Assembly: GCF_031458395.1 (NCBI RefSeq) | Contig: NZ_JAVDYJ010000001.1 | Location: 992,001-1,056,000, forward strand | DNA from: Enteractinococcus fodinae | GTDB lineage: Bacteria; Actinomycetota; Actinomycetes; Actinomycetales; Micrococcaceae | DNA: 64,000 nucleotides | Direction of reading: 5' to 3' | Part shown: in pieces, positions 17,107 through 26,675 of the stretch | Position numbering within the stretch: position 1 is the first letter of the stretch | How the letters are laid out: each line of letters begins with the position of its first letter | Notes under the pieces: generated by a model | Databases searched by the model: none | What the model was told of the DNA's origin: nothing | Seen by the model: the letters and a program-made list of their open reading frames with translations, nothing else | Program-made: the position numbers and the translations under genes

Positions 17107-18318
17107 ATGTCCCGCATTTATCTTGATCACGCTGCCACCACGCCGGTTCGTGACGCCGCACTCGAGGCGTTTATCGCCCAGGCGAAACGACCAGGCAATG
17201 CGTCTGCGCTGCATTCAGCAGGACGCTCGGTGAAGCTGCACGTCGCTGATGCGCGCGATCGCTTGGCTGCTACCTTGGCTGCGGATCCTACCGAGGTGAT
17301 CTTCACCGCCGGTGGGACAGAGTCGGATAACCTCGGCATCAAAGGGCTCTACCTGGCGGCTCGTGCGGCTGACCCCGCCAAGAACGTGGTTATCGCTACT
17401 CGCATTGAGCATCCAGCCGTGATGGAATCCCTGGAATGGCTCGAGTCCCACGAGGCTGCCGAGTTGGAATTCGTTGATGTTACCGATGAGGGTTTTGTCG
17501 ACGTGGATGCGTGGCAGGCCGCGTTGGACCGTCATCGGGGTCGGATCGCATTGGCCACGTTGATGTGGGCCAATAACGAGATTGGCACGATCCAACCGAT
17601 CGAGCAGATCGCTGCCCTATGCCAGGCCGAGAACGTGGCCTTTCACGTTGACGCGGTGCAAGCGTTTGGCGCGCTGCCCATCACGTTTGCCGAAGGGATC
17701 ACCACGATGGCCCTGTCGGGTCACAAGATTGGTGCCCCGGTTGGTATTGGTGCCCTCTTAGTGCGACGGGATGCCAAGCCGATGCCAGTGCTGCACGGCG
17801 GGGGACAGGAGCGCGACATCCGTTCGGGCACGACCGCCGACGCCTTGATCGCTGCGTTTGCTGCAGCCGCCGAAGAAGCCACGAACAACCTGCCCGACGA
17901 AACTGCTCGACTCGCCCGACTGCGCGATCAGCTCATCGCGGGCATCCAAGCGGCCATTCCGGAAGCCAAACTTCAGGGGCCCCGTGACCCCAAATATCGG
18001 CTGCCAACGAACGTGCACTTTTCCTTTGCACAAGCCGAGGGTGACTCGTTATTATTTGGGTTGGACATGGCGGGGATTGAATCCTCTACGGGATCTGCCT
18101 GTAACGCCGGGGTATCGCGCCCCTCACAGGTCATCTTGGCCACCGGTCAAGACGAAGCCGCCGCACGATCAACCCAGCGTTTTTCCCTGGGCCACACAAC
18201 GACCCAAGAAGATATCGACGGTGTGCTCACCGCGCTGCCGGGTATTTACCGGGCAGCAGCCCAAGCCGGCATGGCAGCAGAAAAGTCCTCCATCCGCACG
18301 GCGAATTCCCACCGATAA
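17107..18318 (+). CDS. Cysteine desulfurase (IscS/NifS family)
   Basis: 403 residues of the class V PLP aminotransferase fold. The start [11 protein letters not shown] is typical, the PLP lysine lies in [18 protein letters not shown] (about residue 205), and the catalytic cysteine in [16 protein letters not shown] (about residue 330). The enzyme removes sulfur from cysteine as a persulfide. MnmA starts about a dozen bases downstream, so it most likely feeds sulfur to tRNA 2-thiouridine synthesis, as the iscS-trmU pair does in mycobacteria. No SufU or IscU is adjacent. Confidence 0.95.
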   Translation: MSRIYLDHAATTPVRDAALEAFIAQAKRPGNASALHSAGRSVKLHVADARDRLAATLAADPTEVIFTAGGTESDNLGIKGLYLAARAADPAKNVVIATRIEHPAVMESLEWLESHEAAELEFVDVTDEGFVDVDAWQAALDRHRGRIALATLMWANNEIGTIQPIEQIAALCQAENVAFHVDAVQAFGALPITFAEGITTMALSGHKIGAPVGIGALLVRRDAKPMPVLHGGGQERDIRSGTTADALIAAFAAAAEEATNNLPDETARLARLRDQLIAGIQAAIPEAKLQGPRDPKYRLPTNVHFSFAQAEGDSLLFGLDMAGIESSTGSACNAGVSRPSQVILATGQDEAAARSTQRFSLGHTTTQEDIDGVLTALPGIYRAAAQAGMAAEKSSIRTANSHR

Positions 18319-18329
18319 CGGAGATGAAG

Positions 18330-19478
18330 ATGAAAAAGTTGAAGGTTTTAGCCGCTATGTCAGGTGGTGTGGATTCAGCAGTTGCCGCCGCACGCGCCGT
18401 CGATGCCGGCCATGATGTCGTAGGCGTGCACCTCGCGTTGTCCCGGATGCCCGGCACGCTGCGCACCGGCTCGCGCGGGTGCTGCACCATCGAAGACGCC
18501 TCAGATGCCTGGCGTGCTTGCGAAAAGCTCGGCATCCCCTACTACACTTGGGATTTCTCCGAACGGTTCCAAGAAGAAGTCGTTGATGACTTCATCGAAG
18601 AATACGCCGCCGGCCGCACCCCCAACCCTTGCATGCGCTGTAATGAACGTATCAAATTCGCGGCACTGCTCGAACGCGCCCTGGCCCTGGGCTTCGACGC
18701 CGTCGTGACCGGGCATTACGCCAAGGTCATTGAAAACGACAACGGCGAGCTGGAACTCCACCGTGCCGCCGACGACGCCAAAGATCAGTCCTACGTGCTG
18801 GGCGTGCTGACCGCCGAGCAGCTCAAACACTCGATGTTTCCGCTGGGAGATACTCCCTCGAAGGAAATGGTTCGCGCCGAGGCCGCAGAACGCGGCCTGT
18901 CGGTTGCCCAGAAGCCTGACTCGCACGACATCTGCTTCATCCCCGACGGGGACACTCGCGGCTGGCTGGAAGAAAAAATCGACATGCAAGATGGTCCGAT
19001 CCTCGACACCGAGGGCGAGGAAGTCGGCACGCATCCTGGCGCACAAGCCTTTACCATCGGCCAGCGCCGCGGACTTGCCATTGGCAAACCCGCAGAGGAC
19101 GGCAAGCCGCGTTTCGTATTAGAAATCCGTCCCAAGGAAAACACCGTCGTGGTCGGGTCCCGCGAAATGCTCGCTGTAGACCGCATCACCGGTATCCGCC
19201 CATCCTGGGCTGGAGCTCCACTGGCCGAAGAAGCCACCGGTGCATGGTTCGACTGCCGCGTGCAAGTTCGGGCTCACGCCGAGCCGGTGCCCGGCCGCGC
19301 ACGCGTCACCACCGGTGATGTCGATGGCGACACGGATGTCGTATGGGAGATTGAGCTCGATGACACCATCACAGGCGTTGCGCCTGGTCAGACAGCTGTC
19401 CTGTACCAAGGTACGCGTGTGCTTGGTCAGGTAACCATTCACAAGTCGATCAACGCTGAACGTCTGGCGCACGTCTAA
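18330..19478 (+). CDS. mnmA: tRNA-specific 2-thiouridylase MnmA
   Basis: 382 residues from ATG 18330. An ATG at 18324 directly abuts GGAG (18320-18323), leaving no spacing, whereas 18330 lies six bases beyond it. The PP-loop [15 protein letters not shown] binds ATP, the catalytic cysteines lie in [12 protein letters not shown] and the motif [11 protein letters not shown], and the C-terminal beta-barrel domain is complete. It forms s2U34 in tRNA for Lys, Glu and Gln using sulfur passed from the cysteine desulfurase encoded just upstream. Confidence 0.97.
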   Translation: MKKLKVLAAMSGGVDSAVAAARAVDAGHDVVGVHLALSRMPGTLRTGSRGCCTIEDASDAWRACEKLGIPYYTWDFSERFQEEVVDDFIEEYAAGRTPNPCMRCNERIKFAALLERALALGFDAVVTGHYAKVIENDNGELELHRAADDAKDQSYVLGVLTAEQLKHSMFPLGDTPSKEMVRAEAAERGLSVAQKPDSHDICFIPDGDTRGWLEEKIDMQDGPILDTEGEEVGTHPGAQAFTIGQRRGLAIGKPAEDGKPRFVLEIRPKENTVVVGSREMLAVDRITGIRPSWAGAPLAEEATGAWFDCRVQVRAHAEPVPGRARVTTGDVDGDTDVVWEIELDDTITGVAPGQTAVLYQGTRVLGQVTIHKSINAERLAHV

Positions 19479-19488
19479 ACTGGAGACC

Positions 19489-19824
19489 ATGACTTACGAT
19501 TCGACTGCGTCTTCGTTGACGGGCACCACCGATCCGGCGATCCTTGAAGAACTGTTGGCCATCCGCTCTAGCATCGACAATATTGATGCCACGCTGGTGT
19601 ATTTATTAGCTGAGCGGTTCAAATGCACTCAAAAGGTGGGCAAACTCAAAGCCGAGCACGACTTACCGCCCAGCGACCCCGAACGCGAAAAGGCTCAAAT
19701 CAAGCGGCTCCACGCCCTGAGCCAAGACGCAGATCTAGATCCCGCATTCGCCGAGAAGTTCCTGAACTTCATCATCGACGAGGTCATCCGCCACCACAAG
19801 GCCATCTCTCAGGAGCGTCCTTGA
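19489..19824 (+). CDS. Chorismate mutase, AroQ class
   Basis: 111 residues with the all-helical AroQ pattern: ELLAIRSSIDNIDATLVYLLAERF, then KVGKLKAEHDLPPSDPEREK and a last helix FLNFIIDEVIRHHKAISQ. The catalytic Arg, Lys and Gln/Glu positions of the fold are recognisable. It converts chorismate to prephenate for Phe/Tyr synthesis. GGAG lies seven bases before the ATG. It lacks a signal peptide, so it is the cytosolic form. It is in line with mnmA (10-base gap) and overlaps the next gene by four bases. Confidence 0.93.
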   Translation: MTYDSTASSLTGTTDPAILEELLAIRSSIDNIDATLVYLLAERFKCTQKVGKLKAEHDLPPSDPEREKAQIKRLHALSQDADLDPAFAEKFLNFIIDEVIRHHKAISQERP

Positions 19825-20798
19825 CCCAGCCGATCGGTGTGGTTGAAGGGACGTTTGCCGGTACCGATCCGCACGCCGTCTACGCACTTGAGCTTTCGGA
19901 GATCAGCTCCCCACACATTCCGGCGCTCGCAGAATTGCCCGACGTCGGGCCGCATGCCACCGGTCTGGGGAACATCGCTGCCAACATCAGCCTGCCCTTC
20001 GAGCTGCGTACTTATGGGTGGCAGCTGCAACGCGGGGTCCGCATTAGTTCCTCCGATCAACATCGGGCCATAGCGCATCGAGACAGCGTGATCCAAGCCC
20101 TCGTCGATGTCGCCCAAGATGATGCCGTGCCAGAAGTGTCAGTAAGGCTGCCCGGCCCGGTGACCACGATGATCGACGGGATGTTGCCCTCTGGACAGCG
20201 CATCGTGCGCGATCCGGGTGCACGCCATGATGTTGCAGCAGCATGGGTCGACGCGGTTGAAAATCTCACGAGTCGAATCCACGACGTCGTCGGCGCTCGC
20301 ACCACAATCTTTGTGCAAGAACCACAGGCCGGCCAGGCAATCGAAGGGCGAATCCGCTCAGTGTCAGGCGCCGATGTCGAACGAGCCTTGGACATCAACG
20401 AGGTGCGCTTTATGTGGCAGCAAGCGGCGACCACAGGCGCGACCGTGTTGATCGACACGACCACCGAGCTAGCTGCCACGGCCGCAGAAGTGGGATCAGT
20501 TGCATTGGCCTTGCCGAAGGGGAGAACGCATCAGGCCGAGCGCACATGGGAACTCGTCGATACACTTATCTCCGCTGAGAAACCCGTAGCCCTGTACATG
20601 CCGCGCCACGGCGACCCGAACCGCTTTGCCGAGGAATTTATTCACCAGTACCTCGATTGGGGACTACCACCGGAAAGCGTCGGCTATCTTCGATTAACGA
20701 GCCGATTCGAAATGGGCTCCGAGCAGACAGTTGGCCCCGGCCTGGAATGGCTGCGCACCATGGCCGAGCATGCACCTGGATATCTCTCGACGCTGTAA
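19821..20798 (+). CDS. MetE-like (cobalamin-independent methionine synthase fold) protein
   Basis: 325 residues from TTG 19821. The start is fixed by AGGAG five bases upstream and by a TTGA overlap with the chorismate mutase stop; a longer in-frame extension to 19623 would run wholly inside that gene. The protein resembles the short actinobacterial methionine synthase/UROD-like TIM-barrel proteins (Rv3015c type), with conserved-looking LPGPVTTMIDGMLPS and a C-terminal GSEQTVGPGLEWLRTMAEHA. I do not see the classic His-Cys-Glu-Cys zinc set of MetE, so true methionine synthase activity is uncertain. It ends the cysteine desulfurase-mnmA-chorismate mutase run and is followed by a terminator. Confidence 0.72.
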   Translation: MTQPIGVVEGTFAGTDPHAVYALELSEISSPHIPALAELPDVGPHATGLGNIAANISLPFELRTYGWQLQRGVRISSSDQHRAIAHRDSVIQALVDVAQDDAVPEVSVRLPGPVTTMIDGMLPSGQRIVRDPGARHDVAAAWVDAVENLTSRIHDVVGARTTIFVQEPQAGQAIEGRIRSVSGADVERALDINEVRFMWQQAATTGATVLIDTTTELAATAAEVGSVALALPKGRTHQAERTWELVDTLISAEKPVALYMPRHGDPNRFAEEFIHQYLDWGLPPESVGYLRLTSRFEMGSEQTVGPGLEWLRTMAEHAPGYLSTL

Positions 20799-20812
20799 AA
20801 CACAAAGTATCT

Positions 20813-20849
20813 GCCCTGTTCTTAGCATTGCTGGAACAGGGCTTTTGTT
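20813..20849 (+). terminator. Rho-independent terminator
   Basis: GCCCTGTTC and GAACAGGGC form a nine-base-pair stem with a 12-base loop, followed by TTTTGTTTT. It closes the 17.1-20.8 kb operon. Confidence 0.88.
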
Positions 20850-21130
20850 TTCTGAGCGATTTCGCAGCTTGTGCGTCTGGGCCTCGTGAGGCATTTTCGA
20901 ATTTTGCAACCGTGTCGCGTCAAGATGTGGATATCCCAGCCACAAGACGCTAATTATCCACAGTACAATACGTTAAATATCTCCATAATCGTTTTATTTT
21001 ATTTATAAACTATTCGAGTTCTGTAGAGCGTTCAACAAAACAATAGAATATGCTTAAATACTTGCCGGTTTCTCCCTAGGTTAGTAAAATAGAGGCATAT
21101 ACGTTCGACCCTCGAATATTAGGGGAGTGC
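20850..21130. other. AT-rich non-coding block upstream of DUF222-HNH gene
   Basis: From about 20940 to 21090 the sequence is far richer in A and T than the surrounding genes, with runs such as CGTTTTATTTTATTTATAAAC. It contains a TTATCCACA (20954-20962) and an inverted near-copy (20926-20934), both DnaA-box-like. No gene is visible. A promoter for the downstream gene lies at its right end. Confidence 0.6.
21062..21090 (+). promoter_or_regulatory. Promoter of DUF222-HNH gene
   Basis: TTGCCG (-35) and TAAAAT (-10, 21085-21090) are separated by 17 bases, 40 bases before the ATG. Pattern match only. Confidence 0.5.
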
Positions 21131-23203
21131 ATGGAGATACCGACGGTCCTACCGCCCCTAGGTGAGCCGGTCTCTACCGATTTGCTGAATCTGGCAGCCT
21201 TGGACGACGCTAGCTTCGGAGAAATTCTGCACGCTGCCACACTCCTGACTCGTATTGTCACCCAGCAAATTGCTGATCCGCAGACCTATCATCAGGTAGC
21301 CACGTTCGCTGATGCAAACGGAGCTGATTGGTCAGGATTCCAGCCGCCCTCAGAGCAGGCTAACCTTCTTAAAGAGCCGCCGTCGGATAACTCACCTACT
21401 GGCACAGCTGAGGACACAACACAGCCACCGCCGACAGCACCAGCCGCGCCCGATAACTATTGCGATACGCTGCCAGCCATTGGGCATATGTTGAGTCAGT
21501 TGACGCGGTATCAAGAAGTGAATTTGACGCACTTTTCGAGGTACCTCGAGGCTTCGATGAAAGAGCAGCGAAGTTATTTAGGCACACCGTATAAAGATAG
21601 CCATTTTAAAGATGCCATTGACTATCTAGTAGAAACCATGCGCATCTCGCGACATTCGGCGCGTAAGATCGTTCGACGGGGTGTGTATTTCGCTCCGCGG
21701 CCTGGTACTGATCCGCAGCTTCGGTCTGGGCAGCCTGTTTTCAATGGTCTTGCCAAGTCATTGGCGGCAGGCCGGCTGCCCATAGAGAATGCCGACAAGA
21801 TCATCGCGCTGGATGAAGATCTCACGAAGTATTCAGAGAAAACCCACCAGCCAGCGGAGCGGAAAGACCTCGCACTTCAAGCCTTCGAATCAACGCTGAT
21901 TGAAGCCGGAGAAGCTGCCACCCCTGACGAGCTCTCAAAAACAAAGCACCGCTGGCTCAACCATATTGCTCACTGGGTCTGCCCAGACGGTCCGTCCCCG
22001 GCCCAAGCGATGGCGAAACAGGCCGATAACGAATTGCGTATGCGGGAACACGCGGACGGTAGCGCTACGTATTCGATGCATGCCACAACAGAGGCATCAG
22101 CGGTTTTCAAGAACTTCATGTTGCACCAACTCAACTTCAACGGCAGCCCGGTGAAAATCCCGGAGAAGGTGTTCAGTTTATTAAACACCTTCAAAACAGC
22201 CCGAGACGCCCAGGATCCCCCGAGCCGCCCAGAGAACTCGCAAGCTGAGACGGGTGCAGATGATCAGCCCACCGGCGGAAGCTTTAAATCAGGCACCTCC
22301 ACGGTCCAAAGAGATTCCTCCGAACCTCGTGTCGAAGAACGAGGCCCAGAAAATGAGACGAAGTGCGCCACGGGACGAACTGGGGCGACCTATAGTGCCG
22401 GAGAAGTCCTCGGACCAATCGATACTTGGGACACCACCCCGGATTTAGACGATGTCGTAGCCGAAGATTCAAATGGTGAACCTGTCAGCGCCCGAGAAGT
22501 AGACCTCCTGGACCATATGACCACTGGACAGCGGCTAGGCACGATCCTAGTAAGCCTGTTTTATAACATGGTGTCTTTAGATCCTGGACTTCTAGGGGCT
22601 AAGAAAGCGCATGGGGCCTCGGCGCAACTGATGATTGTGCAAGATATTGAGACGGCCTACGAAACTCTCGGTCTCGAACAAATTCCAGAGGCCGCTCGAA
22701 GACCGCGAGGCTCGCCAGGTCTCCAGACCTCGGTTATAAAACGTCCCAATCCAGACGAACCAGAGAAACGGGCTTGGACCCCGTATCAATCTGAAGCTGT
22801 GAATATTGGACCGATTCATCCAAGGGATGCGGAAATTCTCGCGTGCAGTAGTGATCTGGTCGGCCAAATATGGGACGGCCCAGACACGGTTCTACAGCAG
22901 AAACGAGCACAAAGATTCTTTACGCTCGCCCAACGCCGTGCCATCCTTGCAAGGGACAAGGGGTGCCAAGCACCCGGGTGTGCCATCCCAGCGGTCAACT
23001 GCGCCATCCACCACATCAAAGAATGGTTTGAAGGTGGCATGACCGACGAGACGAATGGCGTGACTTTGTGTCCCCGCCACCACGCCGCCGTGCATAACGG
23101 AAAGTGGGTTATCCGGCGACACGAGGGACTGCTGTTCTTTCAGCCGGCACCCTGGCTGGACCCCACCCAACCACTGCTCCGCAACATCTATTGGAATATC
23201 TAA
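21131..23203 (+). CDS. DUF222 / HNH endonuclease-motif protein (13E12 repeat-like)
   Basis: 690 residues. The N-terminal half is DUF222-like, with a divergent Pro/Ser/Glu-rich insert (about 350-440). The C-terminus (about 600-690) is an HNH nuclease motif: RDKGCQAPGCAIP, then CAIHHIKEWFEGG, TNGVTLCPRHHAAVHNGKW, giving the two zinc Cys pairs and the catalytic His. These proteins are multicopy and very variable in actinobacteria, related to the REP13E12 repeats of M. tuberculosis; their role is unknown. GGGGAG three bases before the ATG supports the start. Its AT-rich upstream block and isolation between unrelated operons suggest acquisition or local amplification, which is inference. Confidence 0.9.
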   Translation: MEIPTVLPPLGEPVSTDLLNLAALDDASFGEILHAATLLTRIVTQQIADPQTYHQVATFADANGADWSGFQPPSEQANLLKEPPSDNSPTGTAEDTTQPPPTAPAAPDNYCDTLPAIGHMLSQLTRYQEVNLTHFSRYLEASMKEQRSYLGTPYKDSHFKDAIDYLVETMRISRHSARKIVRRGVYFAPRPGTDPQLRSGQPVFNGLAKSLAAGRLPIENADKIIALDEDLTKYSEKTHQPAERKDLALQAFESTLIEAGEAATPDELSKTKHRWLNHIAHWVCPDGPSPAQAMAKQADNELRMREHADGSATYSMHATTEASAVFKNFMLHQLNFNGSPVKIPEKVFSLLNTFKTARDAQDPPSRPENSQAETGADDQPTGGSFKSGTSTVQRDSSEPRVEERGPENETKCATGRTGATYSAGEVLGPIDTWDTTPDLDDVVAEDSNGEPVSAREVDLLDHMTTGQRLGTILVSLFYNMVSLDPGLLGAKKAHGASAQLMIVQDIETAYETLGLEQIPEAARRPRGSPGLQTSVIKRPNPDEPEKRAWTPYQSEAVNIGPIHPRDAEILACSSDLVGQIWDGPDTVLQQKRAQRFFTLAQRRAILARDKGCQAPGCAIPAVNCAIHHIKEWFEGGMTDETNGVTLCPRHHAAVHNGKWVIRRHEGLLFFQPAPWLDPTQPLLRNIYWNI

Positions 23204-23242
23204 CACACCTCGGATGCACCGAGATCCCTCCACACCTATGGC

Positions 23243-24535
23243 TTAGAGACGCCCGGCAGCTTTCAACCGCAGGTAGGCATCGCCCACCGCCATCGGCAGG
23301 TCGTCGGGCTGAGCTTCCACTACCTCAGCACCGTAGCGGTTGAGCAGTTGGATCAGATTTCGATTCCGCAATTTCTGCGCCTCAGCGCTTGCAGCGATAA
23401 AGGCGCTGTCGGGGGTATCTCGCTGTTCGGCCATCTCATCGAGTTCGGGATCCGCCACAGCCGCTACAAGCACGACGTGGCGATGCGTTAAGACCGGTAA
23501 AATGGGGAGCAGCCCTTCTTCGATGGCACCGGAGTCCAGCGGCGTGACCAGGACTATAAGCGCCCGTTGCCGGCTGATTGCCGCGATTTCGGGAGGCAGA
23601 ATAGACCAGTCGGCGGCTAATAATCGAGGGAAAACTTTCGCCAATACCGTCGCTACACGGTGCAGCAGGTGTCCCTTTTCCTCCGACGACGACCGCGCAC
23701 GTACTGTCTGGTCCAAAGCTAATAGATCCACGCGGTCTCCGCCGGCGTTAGCTAACGCAGCCATAAATAGAGCAGCTTCGATACCGGCATCAAAGCGCGT
23801 TTCATCGCCCACCCGAACCGCTGAAGCCCGCGAAGAATCAAGGACTACCACCACACGGCGATCGCGCTCGGGACGATACGTCCGGACGATAAGTTCATCG
23901 GACCGCGCAGATGCTCGCCAATCAATCGTGCGCACATCATCACCGCGAACATACCCACGCAGGGAATCGAATTCATGACCGGCCCCGGGCATATGCACCG
24001 CTGAGCGGCCATCGATTTCGCGTAATTGTTGGATACGGGACGGTAGATGTCGACGAGACCGAAAAGGTGGCACAACCGTGACTTCGCCACTTAAGGCGTG
24101 CGTATATTGGCGACCCGCTAGACCCAACGGGCCTGTCGTGCGGATCGTGAGCTTGCCGGTACGCACCGTGCCTCGCCGGCTTGGTGTGACCACGGTCGTG
24201 AAACGTTGAGTGGACCCGGGTGCAAGATTCAGTGCCTGGAGGGGCTGGTCGGCGTGGGCTGAAGGTTGCCAGCCGTCGCGAATATGTCCGCGCATCCGGC
24301 GACGAGCGCGGTTAGAGACTTCTACCCACACTTCCAGGGGCGTGTCTAAACGGACCTGTTTGTTGTCGCTACGTCGGATCGCTACTGCTCTTGGGGATGG
24401 AGTCAAGCTCAGCTCGATAGCCAACACGAGGGCAAGTAGCCCGACCAGTGCGAAGACGGTGCCCCAGCTGGGCCACAACACCATCGGCACAAAACCGATG
24501 GCAGCTAAGAGAACAAACCGAGACGAAACAAACAT
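23243..24535 (-). CDS. DUF58 domain-containing protein
   Basis: 430 residues. Two short membrane helices near the N-terminus (about 8-48) are followed by a beta-rich region and a von Willebrand A-like DUF58 domain: VRGDDVRTIDWRASARSDELIVRTYRPERDRRVVVVLD, where the DIDWRAS-like core and VVVLDSSRAS metal-site-like motif are typical. Such proteins are the usual partners of MoxR ATPases and probably act in assembly of envelope complexes. Its ATG shares one base with the stop of the upstream moxR-like gene (TGATG), so it is translationally coupled. It is the last gene of the five-gene operon. Confidence 0.9.
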   Translation of the reverse strand: MFVSSRFVLLAAIGFVPMVLWPSWGTVFALVGLLALVLAIELSLTPSPRAVAIRRSDNKQVRLDTPLEVWVEVSNRARRRMRGHIRDGWQPSAHADQPLQALNLAPGSTQRFTTVVTPSRRGTVRTGKLTIRTTGPLGLAGRQYTHALSGEVTVVPPFRSRRHLPSRIQQLREIDGRSAVHMPGAGHEFDSLRGYVRGDDVRTIDWRASARSDELIVRTYRPERDRRVVVVLDSSRASAVRVGDETRFDAGIEAALFMAALANAGGDRVDLLALDQTVRARSSSEEKGHLLHRVATVLAKVFPRLLAADWSILPPEIAAISRQRALIVLVTPLDSGAIEEGLLPILPVLTHRHVVLVAAVADPELDEMAEQRDTPDSAFIAASAEAQKLRNRNLIQLLNRYGAEVVEAQPDDLPMAVGDAYLRLKAAGRL

Positions 24536-25488
24536 CAGCGAGGAACCGGAACCGTAGCAATCAGACCGGACAATACCTGATCGGTGCTGACACCATCCAT
24601 CTCCGCCTCTGGCCGGAGCGAAACGCGGTGGCGTAAACAGGGCAGCACCAGCGCTTGGACATCGTCGGGAGTAATGAAATCCCGGCCCAACAACCAGGCC
24701 CAGGCTTTAGCAGTTTTCATCAGAGCGGTCGACCCGCGGGGTGAGACGCCGGCTTGGAACGAGGGGGACGTGCGGGTGGCTTGGACCAGATCCACGATGT
24801 ACGCCAGCACCTCGGGCGACGTTTTGATGTTGGCGATTTCGGCCCGCGCCGAGGCGATCGTGTGCTGGTCGGCGACGGGACGCAAACCGGCCTGGGCTAG
24901 TTCGGTGGGGTGGAATCCGTTGGCGTGGCGGTGGAGGATTTCGATTTCTTCGTCACGGGCGGGTAAATCGAGTTTGACCTTTAGCATGAAGCGGTCGAGT
25001 TGCGCTTCCGGTAGCGGATAGGTGCCCTCGTATTCGATGGGGTTCTGGGTGGCAATCACCATGAATGGTTCGGGCAGGGGATAGGTGTCGCCGTCGACCG
25101 ACACTTGGTGTTCTTCCATGGCTTCCAATAGCGCCGCTTGGGTCTTGGGTGGGGTTCGGTTGATTTCATCTGCCAGCATCAGGTTGGTAAACACCGGGCC
25201 CTCGCGGAATTCGAACCGTGCCGAGGAGGCATCATAGATAAGCGAACCGGTCACATCGCCGGGCATCAGATCCGGCGTAAATTGCACCCGCGTGTTGTTG
25301 AGATCCATGGCCTCGGCCAGGCTGCGTACCAACAAGGTCTTTGCGACACCGGGAACGCCTTCCAGTAGAACGTGACCATCGGCAAGTAATCCGATGAGCA
25401 GTGAGGTCACAGCATGGTCTTGCCCGACCACGGCCTTGGCAACCTCAGTCCGGACTTCATTGAGGGCAGGACGGGTGGTGGTGTTCAC
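24535..25488 (-). CDS. MoxR-type AAA+ ATPase
   Basis: 317 residues of the MoxR/AAA_3 family. Walker A is GVPGVAKTLLVRS (about residue 40), Walker B LMLADEINRTPPKTQAALLEAMEE, and sensor 1 follows in FMVIATQNPIEYEGTYPLPE; the AAA lid domain completes the C-terminus. MoxR ATPases act as chaperones for metal insertion or maturation of complexes together with vWA/DUF58 partners, here encoded immediately downstream. Its start overlaps the stop of the upstream DUF4350 gene by four bases. Confidence 0.94.
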   Translation of the reverse strand: MNTTTRPALNEVRTEVAKAVVGQDHAVTSLLIGLLADGHVLLEGVPGVAKTLLVRSLAEAMDLNNTRVQFTPDLMPGDVTGSLIYDASSARFEFREGPVFTNLMLADEINRTPPKTQAALLEAMEEHQVSVDGDTYPLPEPFMVIATQNPIEYEGTYPLPEAQLDRFMLKVKLDLPARDEEIEILHRHANGFHPTELAQAGLRPVADQHTIASARAEIANIKTSPEVLAYIVDLVQATRTSPSFQAGVSPRGSTALMKTAKAWAWLLGRDFITPDDVQALVLPCLRHRVSLRPEAEMDGVSTDQVLSGLIATVPVPR

Positions 25489-26675
25489 GAGGACTCCTTC
25501 GATGGTGTGCTGTAGCGATGGCGCACGGTGGCTTCAAGGTCATGTAACTGCTTTGACCAGGTAACAAATTGTGCCGAGCTGAGGCGGTCGCGCGGTGGCG
25601 TGTACAGGGCTTGGATCTGCTGCAACGGCATGCCGAGCTGTTTGGCGGTTTCGGCCAGGACAGTGTCGTCCGGGGTGCGTGGCCCAAGTTGCAACAACCG
25701 GGCTAAGCGCGCAAGCGAAGCCCGCTGGAGCGTGGTCATAGCGTGGTGGTGGTGTTTTGCTCGGGCGTAGAGGCGTCCGCGACCCACGGTGGTTTCGGCG
25801 GCCGGCACTTCGGCTGGGAGCGGTTCGGTGATGACGGGTCCGGTGCGCCGTCCACGGTAGAACAAGTAAATACCCGTGACGATGACGGCCCAGACAATGC
25901 CCATGCGAACCCAGTCGGGCAGTTGAACGGGAGAGAGCTGACCGTCGGGGTCAGGGTCGAACTGGAAATTTGGCTGAAACCAGATCACCGTATCGGATCG
26001 GCCCAGCGACCAGGTCGCCAGGGTAGCGGTGCCGTTGTCGTGCAGCCCCGAGTTGGATAGCATCCGCCAGTCAGCGAAGATCACGGAGCCATCACCACTG
26101 TGGGCAAATGCGTAGGCGGTGGCATCCGTGGCCTCGTCCACGACGCTGAAGCAGCCGTAAGCATCATCGGTTAAGACCACGCCGTGACGGATGTTCGAGA
26201 TATCGCCGGCCTCGCGTGCGGCTTCGAGTTGGCAGGTGGCTTCTACCTCGAGGTGCTCTTCGAAGCCCAGTGGCATGGTTGTTTCCACGCCGTCAAGTAG
26301 AAACTGTCGTTGACGCTCCGACACACCCGCATAGACTCGCTGGTCAGGCGGGATCAAGCTGTCTAAGTCTTGGAGGCGCTCGTAGGATGCGCTGTCCATG
26401 GCGTGGTATTTGTCGTGGATGAGCACGGTGGCGTCTGGGTTCCGGTCCAGCTCGCTTTGCAGCTGGGTCATTGACTGGGCTGGGCGCACAGCGATGCCAT
26501 GGTCTTCCAGCACATTGGTTATCGCGGCGGCACCCGGGCCGGTCTCGTCATCGAGCCCGAGGTTGCCGTCATCGCGGTGGGGCTGGAACGCAAGCCAGAT
26601 CATCACCGCAAGCCAGGCGGCGACGGTCGCGACCACCAGCACAATCAGGCCGAGCTTTCTGCGACGTTGGATCAT
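25485..26675 (-). CDS. DUF4350 domain-containing membrane protein
   Basis: 396 residues: one N-terminal membrane helix (about 9-30), an extracytoplasmic DUF4350-like domain (about 40-260) starting GPGAAAITNVLEDHGIAVRP, a second membrane helix (about 266-287), and a cytosolic C-terminal tail with a His-run (KHHHHAM). Typical companion of MoxR/DUF58/DUF4129 genes in actinobacteria; biochemical function unknown. Four-base overlaps with both neighbours indicate tight coupling. Confidence 0.85.
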   Translation of the reverse strand: MIQRRRKLGLIVLVVATVAAWLAVMIWLAFQPHRDDGNLGLDDETGPGAAAITNVLEDHGIAVRPAQSMTQLQSELDRNPDATVLIHDKYHAMDSASYERLQDLDSLIPPDQRVYAGVSERQRQFLLDGVETTMPLGFEEHLEVEATCQLEAAREAGDISNIRHGVVLTDDAYGCFSVVDEATDATAYAFAHSGDGSVIFADWRMLSNSGLHDNGTATLATWSLGRSDTVIWFQPNFQFDPDPDGQLSPVQLPDWVRMGIVWAVIVTGIYLFYRGRRTGPVITEPLPAEVPAAETTVGRGRLYARAKHHHHAMTTLQRASLARLARLLQLGPRTPDDTVLAETAKQLGMPLQQIQALYTPPRDRLSSAQFVTWSKQLHDLEATVRHRYSTPSKESS

